DNA of 64,000 nucleotides from Variovorax davisae (lineage in GTDB: Bacteria > Pseudomonadota > Gammaproteobacteria > Burkholderiales > Burkholderiaceae_C). The notes below the pieces were generated by a model. That model searched no databases. It had not been told where the DNA came from and saw nothing but the letters and a program-made list of their open reading frames with translations. How positions within the stretch are numbered: position 1 is the first letter of the stretch; the number at the start of each line of letters is the position of its first letter. Position numbers and translations under genes: made by a program. Positions 19,522 through 29,362 of this stretch are shown piece by piece. The stretch is from NCBI RefSeq assembly GCF_030316845.1, contig NZ_JASZYS010000002.1:372001-436000 (forward strand). Direction: 5' to 3'.

Positions 19522-20970
19522 GTGTTGCTGACCCTGGTCTTCGTCTACCTGCTGGTCACCATCGCCATCGGCCTGTATGCGGCCCGGCGGGTGAAGAACA
19601 CCACCGACTTCGCGATCGCCGGCCGGCACCTGCCGCTCTACATGATCGTCACGACCACCTTCGCCACCTGGTTCGGCTCCGAGACCGTGCTCGGGATCCC
19701 GGCCAAGTTCATCGAAGGCGGGCTCAACGGCGTGATCGAAGACCCGTTCGGCGCCGGCACCTGCCTGATCCTGGTCGGCCTGTTCTTTGCCGGCAAGCTC
19801 TATCGCATGACGCTGCTGACCATCAGCGACTACTACCGCGAGCGCTTCGGCCGCACCATCGAGATCGCCTGCTCGCTGATCATCATGCTGAGCTACCTGG
19901 GCTGGGTGTCGGCCCAGGTCACGGCGCTGGGCCTGGTGTTCAACGTGCTCTCGGGCGGCGCGATCGGGGTCTCGCTGGGCATGGTGATCGGCGTCGTCTC
20001 GATCCTGGCCTACACCCTGTTCGGCGGCATGTGGTCGGTCGCGGTCACCGATTTCATCCAGATGATCATCCTGGTGCTGGGGTTGGCCGTGATCGCGGTC
20101 TTCGCCGGCCACATGGCCGGCGGTGCCGACAAGGTGGTGGCCTTCGCGGTCAGCAAGGACCTGTTCAGGTTCTGGCCGGAGCCGAGCTACAAGGACATGG
20201 TCTTCTTCTTCGCCGCCGCGATCACCATGATGCTGGGCTCGATCCCGCAGCAGGACGTGTTCCAGCGCGTCATGTCGGCCAACAGCGTCAAGTCGGCCAC
20301 GCGCGGCCCGGTCATCGGCGGCATCGCCTACATCCTGTTCGCCTTCGTGCCGATGTTCCTGGTGGCCAGCGCGCTGCTGATCATGCCGGCCGAGACCGCC
20401 GACCTGCTCAAGGACGATCCGCAGAAGGTGCTGCCGACGCTGGTGCTGCAGAAGATGCCCTTCGTGATGCAGGTGCTGTTCTTCGGCGCGCTGCTGTCGG
20501 CCATCAAGTCGACCGCCTCGGCCACCCTGCTGGCGCCCAGCGTGACCTTCACCGAGAACATCTGGCGCCAGTTCCGGCCCGCCGGCAGCGACAAGTCGAA
20601 CCTGATGACGATGCGCATCACGGTGCTGGTGTTCAGCGCGGCGGTGCTGGCCTATGCGATCCGCATGCAGGGCACCCCGATCTACGAACTGGTGTCCGGG
20701 GCCTACCAGGTGCCGCTGGTGGGTGCCTTCGTGCCCCTGGTGTGCGGCCTCTACTGGCAGCGCGCGACCACCCAGGGCGCCGTGGCCGCCGTGGTGCTGG
20801 GGATCGGGACCTGGCTGCTGTTCCTCGGCCTGCCGTGGGGCAAGGAGTTCCCGGCCCAGCTGGCCGGCCTGCTGGCTTCGTTCGGCGGCATGGTGGCCGG
20901 CTCGCTGGCGCCGCAGTGGGTGTCCAACACCCGCACGCCGCATCGGCCGCTGGCGGTCGACCCGGCCTGA
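19522..20970 (+). CDS. Sodium:solute symporter family protein
   Basis: A 482-residue inner-membrane symporter of the SSS family with about 13 helices. The GTG start follows a good AAGGAA site. The N-terminal FAIAGRHLPLYMIVTTTFAT and the helix carrying GSETVLGIPAKFIEGG match the LeuT-fold core region. The substrate cannot be decided; relatives carry carboxylates, amino acids, choline or pantothenate. It lies 16 bases after ubiB, possibly co-transcribed, and is followed by a GC-rich imperfect hairpin (20971-20996). Confidence 0.85.
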   Translation: MLLTLVFVYLLVTIAIGLYAARRVKNTTDFAIAGRHLPLYMIVTTTFATWFGSETVLGIPAKFIEGGLNGVIEDPFGAGTCLILVGLFFAGKLYRMTLLTISDYYRERFGRTIEIACSLIIMLSYLGWVSAQVTALGLVFNVLSGGAIGVSLGMVIGVVSILAYTLFGGMWSVAVTDFIQMIILVLGLAVIAVFAGHMAGGADKVVAFAVSKDLFRFWPEPSYKDMVFFFAAAITMMLGSIPQQDVFQRVMSANSVKSATRGPVIGGIAYILFAFVPMFLVASALLIMPAETADLLKDDPQKVLPTLVLQKMPFVMQVLFFGALLSAIKSTASATLLAPSVTFTENIWRQFRPAGSDKSNLMTMRITVLVFSAAVLAYAIRMQGTPIYELVSGAYQVPLVGAFVPLVCGLYWQRATTQGAVAAVVLGIGTWLLFLGLPWGKEFPAQLAGLLASFGGMVAGSLAPQWVSNTRTPHRPLAVDPA

Positions 20971-21000
20971 CCCCCGCGCGCCCTGGGGGCGGGGCGCCCT

Positions 21001-21006
21001 TATAAT
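21001..21006 (+). promoter_or_regulatory. -10 element (TATAAT) upstream of the FmdB gene
   Basis: A perfect TATAAT sits 49 bases before the ATG at 21056, just after the GC-rich hairpin region that ends the symporter gene. It suggests a new transcription unit for FmdB, DUF502 and aspS. No -35 match is evident. Confidence 0.5.
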
Positions 21007-21055
21007 CGAGGGCTTTGCGAGCGGCCGCCGGCCGCTCCTTTCGCTTCCCAATCCC

Positions 21056-21400
21056 ATGCCTATCTACGCCTACAAGTGCGGCGCCTGCGGCTTTGCCAAG
21101 GACGTGCTGCAGAAAATGTCCGACGCGCCGCTCTCGGACTGCCCGGCTTGCGGCGCGAGCGCGTTCAGCAAGCAGCTCACGGCCGCCGGCTTCCAGCTCA
21201 AGGGCTCGGGCTGGTACGTGACCGATTTCCGCGACGGCGGCGGCAAGAAGGGCGGCGATGGCGCCGACAAGACGGCTGCCCCCCCGGCCGCCGCACCGGT
21301 CGACGGCTCGGCCGCGGCGCCGGCCCCCGCGCCCGCCAGCGCCCCGGCGCCCGCCGCGGCACCGGCCCCGGCCCCGGCCGCCTCTTCAGGCAGCGACTGA
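21056..21400 (+). CDS. FmdB-family zinc ribbon protein with low-complexity Pro/Ala tail
   Basis: A 114-residue protein. The N-terminal zinc ribbon (MPIYAYKCGACGFAKDVLQK; CxxC at residues 8-11 and CPAC near 29) is typical of FmdB putative regulators. Residues about 60-75 are Lys/Gly/Asp-rich, and the last 40 are almost only Ala and Pro with Ser. The tail is unusual in length and probably disordered. It is followed after 11 bases by the DUF502 gene, a neighbourhood frequent in betaproteobacteria. The role (transcription or RNA binding) is unproven. Confidence 0.85.
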   Translation: MPIYAYKCGACGFAKDVLQKMSDAPLSDCPACGASAFSKQLTAAGFQLKGSGWYVTDFRDGGGKKGGDGADKTAAPPAAAPVDGSAAAPAPAPASAPAPAAAPAPAPAASSGSD

Positions 21401-21411
21401 GGCGCCCCGCC

Positions 21412-22032
21412 ATGCTCGCGCTGCGCAAATGGCTGCTCTCCGGCTTGCTGGTCATCGTGCCGCTGGTCATCACGCTGGGCGTGCTGAACTGGATCATCGG
21501 CACCCTCGACCAGACGCTGTGGCTGCTGCCCGAGACGTGGCAACAGTACCTGAACGAGCACAAGGTGCGCGGCCTGGGCGTGCTGCTGACCCTGGGCATC
21601 CTGCTGTCGGTCGGCGCCATCGCGAGCAATTTCGTCGGCAAGCGCCTGCTCGGCTGGGGCGATGCCGTGGTGCGGCGCATCCCGGTGGTGCGCTCCATCT
21701 ACTCCAGCGTCAAGCAGGTCTCCGACACGCTGTTCTCCGAGAACGGCAATGCCTTCCGCACCGCGGTGCTGATCGAGTGGCCGCGCGAAGGCGCCTGGAC
21801 CATCGCCTTCGTGACCGGCACGCCCGGCCACGAGGTGGTCGGCCACCTGGGCGGCGGTGACTATCTCGGCGTCTACGTGCCGACCACGCCCAACCCGACG
21901 GGCGGCTATTTCGTGATGCTCAAGCGCAGCGACTGCATCGAACTCAAGATGAGCGTGGACGACGCGCTCAAGTACATCGTGTCGATGGGGGTGGTCGTTC
22001 CTGGCGGCCCCGCGACGATCGCGATCAAATAA
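21412..22032 (+). CDS. DUF502 domain membrane protein
   Basis: A 206-residue inner-membrane protein of the DUF502 family. Two N-terminal membrane helices (about residues 8-30 and 53-75) frame a short loop. A conserved cytoplasmic or periplasmic domain follows, with RRIPVVRSIYSSVKQV near 85 and GVYVPTTPNPTGGYFVMLKR near 160. Function is unknown. It lies between FmdB and aspS and is probably co-transcribed with both. Confidence 0.85.
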   Translation: MLALRKWLLSGLLVIVPLVITLGVLNWIIGTLDQTLWLLPETWQQYLNEHKVRGLGVLLTLGILLSVGAIASNFVGKRLLGWGDAVVRRIPVVRSIYSSVKQVSDTLFSENGNAFRTAVLIEWPREGAWTIAFVTGTPGHEVVGHLGGGDYLGVYVPTTPNPTGGYFVMLKRSDCIELKMSVDDALKYIVSMGVVVPGGPATIAIK

Positions 22033-22065
22033 AAATGCGCCCATGCGGCGCCGGGGAAACCATCT

Positions 22066-23871
<1,806 letters not shown>

Positions 23872-23893
23872 GGTGCACGGCGGCAGCAGACCA

Positions 23894-23919
23894 GGGGCGC
23901 CTTCGGGCGCTCTTTTTTT
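23894..23919 (+). terminator. aspS intrinsic terminator
   Basis: A stem of GCGCC and GGCGC with a TTCG loop, extendable by three pairs including G-T wobbles, is followed by TCTTTTTTT. This is a standard Rho-independent terminator just past aspS. Confidence 0.85.
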
Positions 23920-23970
23920 GCCCCTGAGCCGATGGCTAGAATGGCTGATCGCTCGTGAACGGGATTCTTC

Positions 23971-24189
23971 ATGCAGATCAGTACGACTGAAGCAAGAAGC
24001 CAATTCGACTGCCTCGGACAGGCCGCACGCGAGCCCGAGACGCTGGCGCTGGCGAAGTCGACGGATGCTGGCCAGCACGAGTTCAACGAAACCTGCTGGA
24101 TCGCGGCCCAGAACGCGTTGCCCGAACGCATCGGGGTCTTCGGCGAGGTTCTGCGCCCTTGGCAGACGCTGCATGGCCCAGGCCAATGA
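23971..24189 (+). pseudogene. Possible antitoxin-like remnant (CcdA-type C-terminus)
   Basis: A 72-codon frame in the only long gap of the window. The first 30 residues (MQISTTEARSQFDCLGQAA) recall Phd/YefM-like antitoxin starts. The end NALPERIGVFGEVLRPW recalls the CcdA C-terminus that grips its toxin. No toxin gene follows. The frame stops just before nudB, and a short frame in another register (24173-24229, ending in LVAALDAVISGV) abuts nudB. GC content looks lower than in neighbours by eye. The two-part resemblance and missing partner suggest a decayed or chimeric toxin-antitoxin relic. It could equally be a small orphan gene or chance. Confidence 0.3.
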
Positions 24190-24228
24190 ACTCGTCGCTG
24201 CCCTCGATGCAGTGATCAGCGGCGTGTG

Positions 24229-24693
24229 ATGGACGGTCCCCGGTTCAAGATCCCCGAGTCGGTGCTGGTCGTGATCCACACGCCGGCGCTCGAGGTCCTG
24301 CTGATCCGGCGCACCGGCGACGACGAGCTCTGGCAGTCGGTCACCGGCAGCAAGGACTTCGACGACGAGCCGCTGGCGCGCACCGCCGCGCGCGAGGTCG
24401 AGGAAGAGACCGGCATCCCGTGCGGCGAGGGCAGCCCGCTGGCGCCGCGGCTGCTCGACTGGCAGCGGCGCAACGTCTACCCGATCCTGCCGCGCTGGCG
24501 CGCCCGCTACGCGCCGGGCGTGCGCGCCAACACCGAGCACCTGTTCAGCCTCTGCCTGCCGGCGCCGCTGGCGCCGCGGCTCGATCCTTGCGAGCACACG
24601 GCCTGGCGCTGGCTGCCCTACCGGGAGGCGGCAGCGGCCACTTTTTCCTCCACCAACGCCGCGGCCATCCTGCTGCTGCCACAATTTGCGTGA
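24229..24693 (+). CDS. nudB: Dihydroneopterin triphosphate diphosphatase (Nudix)
   Basis: Removes pyrophosphate from dihydroneopterin triphosphate in folate synthesis. 154 residues; the Nudix box runs from GSKDFDDEPL to REVEEETGI at about residues 41-64, with one extra residue between the box Gly and first Glu compared with the classic pattern. The family lead-in LWQSVTG precedes it. The ATG at 24229 is chosen; a GTG three bases upstream is also possible. It overlaps the next gene by one base (TGATG) and lies near folE, the preceding pathway step. Confidence 0.88.
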   Translation: MDGPRFKIPESVLVVIHTPALEVLLIRRTGDDELWQSVTGSKDFDDEPLARTAAREVEEETGIPCGEGSPLAPRLLDWQRRNVYPILPRWRARYAPGVRANTEHLFSLCLPAPLAPRLDPCEHTAWRWLPYREAAAATFSSTNAAAILLLPQFA

Positions 24694-25451
24694 TGAATCC
24701 TCCGGCGACCAGCTTCCGCGTAGCCACCTACAACATCCACAAGGGCGTGCAGGGCATCGGCCCCGCCAGGCGGCTGGAGATCCACAACCTCGGCCATGCG
24801 ATCGAGCAGCTGGACGCCGATATCGTCTGCCTCCAGGAAGTCCGCAAGGTGAACCGCCAGGCGGCCGCGCGCTTCCATCGCTGGCCGGAGCTGCCGCAGG
24901 CGGACTTCCTTGCCCCGGAGGGCTACACGGCAGTCTACGAGACCAATGCGATCACCAAGCATGGGGAGCACGGCAACGCGCTGCTCACGCGCTGGCCGGT
25001 GCTGCGCAAGACCCACCAGGACATCTCGGACCACCGCTTCGAGCAGCGCGGAATGCTGCACGTGGCGATCGACCTCGACGGCCGCACGGTGCACACCATC
25101 GTGGTGCATCTGGGCCTGATCAAGGGCAGCCGGATCCGCCAGATCGCGCAGCTGCGCGAGTTCGTCGAGCGCGAGATCCCGCCGGGCGAGGCGCTGGTGG
25201 TGGCCGGCGATTTCAACGACTGGGGTGCGCGCATGCGCTATGCGATGAACGCCATGGGCATGCGCGACTCCAGCGACCTGCGCGGGCCGCGGACGCTGAC
25301 CTACCCCTCGCGGCTGCCGGTCGCGCAGCTCGACTTCATCTACGGACGCCAGGTCGAGCCAGTCGCCTGCGTGGTGCCGCGCGGCCCGATCTGGGCCCGC
25401 ATGTCCGACCACCTGCCGCTGGTGACCGACTTTTCGCTATCAAAACAATAG
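24693..25451 (+). CDS. Endonuclease/exonuclease/phosphatase family protein
   Basis: A 252-residue EEP-fold metal-dependent hydrolase. It shows ATYNIHKGVQGIG near residue 10, LQEVRKVN near 49 with the metal-binding Glu, VAGDFNDWG near 170 and the terminal SDHLPLVTDF with the catalytic Asp-His. Proteins of this type often lie beside cardiolipin synthase clsB in betaproteobacteria, but none is next to it here. It could be a nuclease or a lipid/sugar phosphatase. The start is fixed by coupling to the nudB stop. Confidence 0.85.
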   Translation: MNPPATSFRVATYNIHKGVQGIGPARRLEIHNLGHAIEQLDADIVCLQEVRKVNRQAAARFHRWPELPQADFLAPEGYTAVYETNAITKHGEHGNALLTRWPVLRKTHQDISDHRFEQRGMLHVAIDLDGRTVHTIVVHLGLIKGSRIRQIAQLREFVEREIPPGEALVVAGDFNDWGARMRYAMNAMGMRDSSDLRGPRTLTYPSRLPVAQLDFIYGRQVEPVACVVPRGPIWARMSDHLPLVTDFSLSKQ

Positions 25452-25518
25452 CTGCCTCGGCAGGCGGGGAGGGCGCCTTAGGGAGCTTGTGGGAATCCAT
25501 TCGCTGATACGATGGCGC

Positions 25519-26250
25519 ATGCTCAGGACCATCGACGCCGTACCGCGCCCCGCCGCAGGGGATGAAGACGAGGGCACGCCCGTGTCCGTGAAGATTCGCG
25601 AGCGTCTCCTCGCTGCCCGCAAGCGTTTCAACGCCAACGACAACATCGCCGAATTCATCGAGCCCGGCGAACTCGAAGGGCTGCTCGACGAGGTCGAGGG
25701 CAAGATGAAGGACGTGCTCGAGAGCCTGGTGATCGATCTCGACAACGACCACAACACCGGCAACACGGCCCGCCGCGTCGCCAAGATGTACGTCAACGAG
25801 GTCTTCAAGGGCCGCTATGTGCCGCCGCCCTCGCTGACCGAGTTCCCCAATGCGGAGCACCTCAACGAGCTGATGATCGTCGGCCCGATCACGGTGCGCA
25901 GCGCCTGCTCGCACCATTTCTGCCCGATCATCGGCAAGCTCTGGATCGGCGTCATGCCGAACGAGAAGACCAACGTGATCGGCCTGTCGAAGTACGCGCG
26001 GCTGGCCGAATGGGTCATGGGCCGGCCCCAGATCCAGGAAGAAGCCGTGGTGCAGCTGGCCGACCTGATCCAGGAAAAGACCCAGCCCGACGGCCTGGCG
26101 CTGGTGGTCGAGGCCGAGCACTTCTGCATGCAGTGGCGCGGCGTCAAGGAGATGGACAGCAAGATGATCAACTCGGTCATGCGCGGCGTCTTCCTGAAGG
26201 ACCCCAACCTGCGGCGCGAATTCCTCTCCCTCCTTCCGCGCAAGCGCTGA
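25519..26250 (+). CDS. folE: GTP cyclohydrolase I
   Basis: Converts GTP to 7,8-dihydroneopterin triphosphate, the first step of folate/pterin synthesis and the substrate source for NudB two genes upstream. About 243 residues from the chosen ATG (MLRTIDAVPRP). Zinc ligands are visible: SACSHHFCPI (Cys and His near 138-141) and HFCMQWRGVKEMDS (Cys near 210). TACGAT lies 5 bases before this ATG with no Shine-Dalgarno. An in-frame ATG at 25489 would add ten residues and lie upstream of that element. Confidence 0.92.
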   Translation: MLRTIDAVPRPAAGDEDEGTPVSVKIRERLLAARKRFNANDNIAEFIEPGELEGLLDEVEGKMKDVLESLVIDLDNDHNTGNTARRVAKMYVNEVFKGRYVPPPSLTEFPNAEHLNELMIVGPITVRSACSHHFCPIIGKLWIGVMPNEKTNVIGLSKYARLAEWVMGRPQIQEEAVVQLADLIQEKTQPDGLALVVEAEHFCMQWRGVKEMDSKMINSVMRGVFLKDPNLRREFLSLLPRKR

Positions 26251-26262
26251 GCCGGACACACC

Positions 26263-26685
26263 ATGCTCGTACGCCTTCTCTACGCCAGCCGCGCGGTGGA
26301 CACCAGCCAGGGTGCCATCGAGGCCATCCTCGCCCAATCGCGCTCGCACAACACCGCCTGCGGCGTCACCGGCATCCTCTGCTACGGGGCCGGCGTGTTC
26401 CTGCAGGCCATCGAGGGTGGCCGGGTGGCCATCAGCGAGCTCTACGGCCACATCCAGCGCGATCCGCGCCACAAGGACGTGGTGTTGCTGCACTACGAAG
26501 AAATCTCCGAGCGCCGCTTCGGCGGCTGGACCATGGGCCAGGTCAACCTGTCGAAGCTCAACGCCTCGACCCTGCTCAAGTACTCGGAGCGGCCGGAGCT
26601 CGACCCGTACGCGGTGTCGGGCAAGGTCTCGCTGGCGCTGCTCGAGGAACTGATGGCCACCGCCGCCATCGTCGGGCGCCACTGA
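26263..26685 (+). CDS. BLUF-domain blue-light sensor (stand-alone)
   Basis: A 140-residue protein made of one BLUF domain that should bind FAD and respond to blue light. Key residues are in place: Tyr7 (LLYASR), Asn30 (SHNTACGVTG), Gln48 (FLQAIEGGR), and Trp89/Met91 (FGGWTMG). Only about 45 residues follow the core, forming the usual C-terminal capping helices, and no effector domain is attached. Output must go through a partner protein. It lies 12 bases after folE, probably co-transcribed. Confidence 0.92.
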   Translation: MLVRLLYASRAVDTSQGAIEAILAQSRSHNTACGVTGILCYGAGVFLQAIEGGRVAISELYGHIQRDPRHKDVVLLHYEEISERRFGGWTMGQVNLSKLNASTLLKYSERPELDPYAVSGKVSLALLEELMATAAIVGRH

Positions 26686-26701
26686 AATCCCCGGTCTGCG
26701 G

Positions 26702-27556
26702 GTGCCACCCTCCGCATCTGCAGCGCCACTGCTCGGCTGCGATTTCTCGAGCGCGCCGACGGCGCGCAAGCCGATCGTGGTCGCGCTCGGCGCGGCCTGC
26801 GGCAGCCGGGTGGACCTGGCTGGCTTCGAGTCCTTCGCCGCGCTCGACGCCTGGGGGCACTGGCTGCGCACGCTCCCGGCCTGGGTGGGTGCCTTCGATC
26901 TCCCGTTCGGACTGCCGCGCGAGCTGGTGGTGCAACTCGGCTGGCCGCTGGCGTGGGAGGCGCTGATCGCCCACTATGCCGGCCTCGGGCGCGACGAGAT
27001 CCGACGCACTTTCGCGGCCTTCTGCGCCGCCCGGCCGAGCGGCGGGAAGTTCGCGCACCGGCAGACCGATGGCCCGGCCGGATCCAGCCCCTCGATGAAA
27101 TGGGTCAATCCGCCGGTGGCGTTCATGCTGCATGCCGGCGTGCCGCGGTTGCTGGCCGCCGGCGCCGCACTGCCCGGCCTGCACCCGCCGGGGCGGGTGG
27201 CGGGCGCGTCGCGCATCGCGTTGGAGGCCTACCCGGGCTTGCTGGCGCGCGAACTGATCGGCCGGCGCAGCTACAAGAGCGATGCGGCGCCTCGCCAGAC
27301 CGTCGAGCGCCAGCAGGCGCGCGCCGACCTGCTGGCCGCGCTGGAGCGGGGCTGCGGAAGGCTCCGCCTGCGGCTCGCGCTGGCGCCGGGCGCGCGCGAG
27401 GCGTTGCTCGCCGACGCCACGGGCGACCGTCTCGACGCCGTCTTGTGCCTCATGCAGGCGGCCTGGGCCCAGGCCCGCCGCGACAGCCGCCCGGGCCCCG
27501 GCTACGGGCTGCCGGAGGCCATCGACCCGGTCGAGGGCTGGATCGTGACGGCCTGA
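26702..27556 (+). CDS. DUF429 family protein
   Basis: A 284-residue protein of the DUF429 family, predicted RNase H-like fold. Motifs are GCDFSSAPTARKP at the N-terminus, AFDLPFGLPRE near residue 62, LEAYPGLLARELIG near 176, and GDRLDAVLCLMQAAW near 240, the last with the conserved acidic pair. Start is GTG. The biochemical role is unknown. It lies 16 bases downstream of the BLUF gene, so the two may share a transcript. This does not prove functional linkage. Confidence 0.75.
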   Translation: MPPSASAAPLLGCDFSSAPTARKPIVVALGAACGSRVDLAGFESFAALDAWGHWLRTLPAWVGAFDLPFGLPRELVVQLGWPLAWEALIAHYAGLGRDEIRRTFAAFCAARPSGGKFAHRQTDGPAGSSPSMKWVNPPVAFMLHAGVPRLLAAGAALPGLHPPGRVAGASRIALEAYPGLLARELIGRRSYKSDAAPRQTVERQQARADLLAALERGCGRLRLRLALAPGAREALLADATGDRLDAVLCLMQAAWAQARRDSRPGPGYGLPEAIDPVEGWIVTA

Positions 27557-27676
27557 CTTCCCCTGGTCCTACAGCAGGACGAGCCGCTGCCCGCCGTGGC
27601 GACAGCGGCGTCGCACTAGATTGAAGGCAGTGGTTCGGTCGAACCACCGATTCATCCATTTTGCGAAGGAAACGCC

Positions 27677-27874
27677 ATGAACAAGGACCAAGTGTCGGGC
27701 CGCGTCGAAGAGGCCAAGGGCAAGATCAAGGAAGTCGCGGGCAAGGTGACGGGCAGCGACAAGCTGCAGACCGAGGGCCTGGTCGACCAGGCCGCCGGCA
27801 AGGTGCAGAAGACCTATGGCGACGTGAAGGAAAAGACCAAGGACGCCCTGAAGAGCGATCCCCAGAACCCGTGA
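27677..27874 (+). CDS. CsbD family stress protein
   Basis: A 65-residue CsbD-like protein (MNKDQVSGRVEEAKGKIKEV, then VDQAAGKVQKTYGDVKEKTK). Members are small, charged, helical proteins induced by general, osmotic or stationary-phase stress; their molecular role is unknown. AAGGAA gives a ribosome site 7 bases before the ATG. It precedes the BON lipoprotein by 20 bases, likely one stress operon. Confidence 0.9.
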   Translation: MNKDQVSGRVEEAKGKIKEVAGKVTGSDKLQTEGLVDQAAGKVQKTYGDVKEKTKDALKSDPQNP

Positions 27875-27894
27875 CCGTGCGAAAGGAGCCATCC

Positions 27895-28308
27895 ATGACC
27901 CCATCGAACACACCCAGCGGACGCGGCGCGCTGGCGTTGCTTCTGGCCGCCGGTGTTCTGGCCTTGGGTGCCTGCAACAAGACCGACGGCGACACCATGG
28001 GCAAGAAGGTCGACTCGGCCACCGCCAAGACCGAGCAGGCCGGCGCCGATGCGAAGGCCAAGACGGAATCGGCCGCGGCATCGGTGGCCGGCGCCGTGGA
28101 CGATGCATCGATCACGGCGGCCGTATCGACGGGCCTGGCCAAGGATCCGGACCTGAGTGCGATCAAGATCGACGTCGACACCAAGGGCGGCCAGGTGACG
28201 TTGAGCGGACCCGCCCCCAACGCCGCCGCCAAGGCGCGTGCCGAGGAGATCGCGAAGTCCGTCAAGGGCGTGAGCACGGTCGACAACAAGCTCCAGGTGA
28301 AGATGTAG
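27895..28308 (+). CDS. BON-domain lipoprotein
   Basis: A 137-residue periplasmic lipoprotein. Signal peptide with lipobox LGAC (Cys near residue 27). A Lys/Ala/Thr-rich linker spans about residues 32-66. One BON domain (about 70-135; ITAAVSTGLAKDPDLSAIKI, then GQVTLSGPAPN and VKGVSTVDNKLQV) follows. BON domains bind phospholipid surfaces and occur in envelope-stress proteins such as OsmY. A Shine-Dalgarno AAAGGAG precedes the ATG. A bidirectional terminator lies 15 bases after the stop. Confidence 0.88.
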   Translation: MTPSNTPSGRGALALLLAAGVLALGACNKTDGDTMGKKVDSATAKTEQAGADAKAKTESAAASVAGAVDDASITAAVSTGLAKDPDLSAIKIDVDTKGGQVTLSGPAPNAAAKARAEEIAKSVKGVSTVDNKLQVKM

Positions 28309-28322
28309 CCGCGCTGCGGCGT

Positions 28323-28359
28323 CCAGCAAAAAAGCCCGGTTGCCCGGGCTTTTTGCTGG
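28323..28359. terminator. Bidirectional terminator between the BON and ferritin-like genes
   Basis: AGCCCGG and CCGGGCT form a GC stem around a short loop, flanked by A-run and T-run that extend the palindrome out to CCAGC and GCTGG. It can terminate transcription from both convergent units. Confidence 0.85.
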
Positions 28360-28373
28360 CTGCGGCAACGCGA

Positions 28374-28919
28374 TCAGTGGCCGAGCCAGTCCTTCAGTTC
28401 GTCGGCGTGCTCTTCCTCGTCGCTCAGGATCTCCTCCAGCATGCGACGGGTCGTCGGATCCTTGTCGCCGATCAGGACGATCATCTGGCGATAGGTTTCG
28501 ATCGCGATGCGCTCGGCCACCAGGTTGGCGCGCACCATCGCCTGCAGTTCGAGCGACGCGTCGTATTGCGCGTGGCTGCGGCCTTGCAGGCTCTGGGGAT
28601 TGAAGTCGGGCTCGCCGCCGAGCTGCACGATGCGCTCGGCGATCTTGTCCGCGTGCGCGGACTCTTCGTTGGCATGGACCAGGAATTCATCGGCGATGGC
28701 CGGCGAGGCCTCGCCGCTGGCGGTGAAATAGTGGCGCTTGTAGCGCAACACGCAGACCAGCTCGGTGGCCAGGGCGTCGTTGAGCAGCTTGACGATGTCG
28801 TCGCGCCAGGGCCCGTAGCTGGGGGTCACTGCGCCTTCGTCGAGGCTCGAGGAGGCCTTGTCGATCGCGGCCTGGTCGAGCTTCAGGGGTTCATGGCGTT
28901 CTTTGACGGCGGAGGTCAT
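28374..28919 (-). CDS. Ferritin-like diiron protein (bacterioferritin/Dps-like)
   Basis: A 181-residue four-helix protein. Diiron/ferroxidase-type motifs are visible: an ALATELVCVLRYKRHYF helix near residue 50, NEESAHADKIAER near 84, ERIAIETYRQM near 135, and SDEEEHADELKDW near 168, giving the two ExxH pairs of ferritin-like folds. Likely roles are iron storage or protection from peroxide. It is the last gene of a minus-strand run with the YqjK/E/D-like and DUF1328 genes and overlaps the preceding stop by 4 bases (ATGA). Confidence 0.85.
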   Translation of the reverse strand: MTSAVKERHEPLKLDQAAIDKASSSLDEGAVTPSYGPWRDDIVKLLNDALATELVCVLRYKRHYFTASGEASPAIADEFLVHANEESAHADKIAERIVQLGGEPDFNPQSLQGRSHAQYDASLELQAMVRANLVAERIAIETYRQMIVLIGDKDPTTRRMLEEILSDEEEHADELKDWLGH

Positions 28920-29362
28920 GGAGGATCCTTTCGTGGGTTTGCGTTTTTCTGCATCAGCGTCGTCACCATGTCGGCGACGTCGGATGTCTTGACGACCGCG
29001 GCGAGCACCGCGGTGATCGAGAGCAATCGCCACGGCTTGACCAGCACCACCAGGGCACCTGCGGCGGCGGCCGCGCCGACCAGCTTGGCCGGCTGCTCGC
29101 GCGCATAGCGATCGAGCAACGGGCGCGCGAGCTGGCCGGCCGCATTCGCCGGATGCCGGCGCCACCAGCGGCGCACCACCCCGCGGGCCACCGAAGACCA
29201 GGCGAAGTGGTCGAAGGCGGCCGGACGGACCGAAGGTGCGGGCAAGGCGTACAACTCGTCCCTGGCCGGCTCAGGGTGATCTCCTTGCAACTGGGCGACC
29301 AAGGCCCGGCGAGATAGCGCCAGCCGTTGCTGGGCGGTCAGAAGCTGGTGTTCAGCGGCCAT
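28916..29362 (-). CDS. YqjK-like membrane-associated protein
   Basis: A 148-residue protein starting MAAEHQLLTAQQRLALSRR, a charged helix like the start of E. coli YqjK. A WWRRHP segment lies near 76, and one or two hydrophobic helices at about 98-132. The family assignment rests on this start pattern and on its position after the YqjD- and YqjE-like genes, the same order as E. coli yqjDEK. It overlaps the YqjE-like gene by 11 bases and the ferritin-like gene by 4. Function is unknown. Confidence 0.6.
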   Translation of the reverse strand: MAAEHQLLTAQQRLALSRRALVAQLQGDHPEPARDELYALPAPSVRPAAFDHFAWSSVARGVVRRWWRRHPANAAGQLARPLLDRYAREQPAKLVGAAAAAGALVVLVKPWRLLSITAVLAAVVKTSDVADMVTTLMQKNANPRKDPP

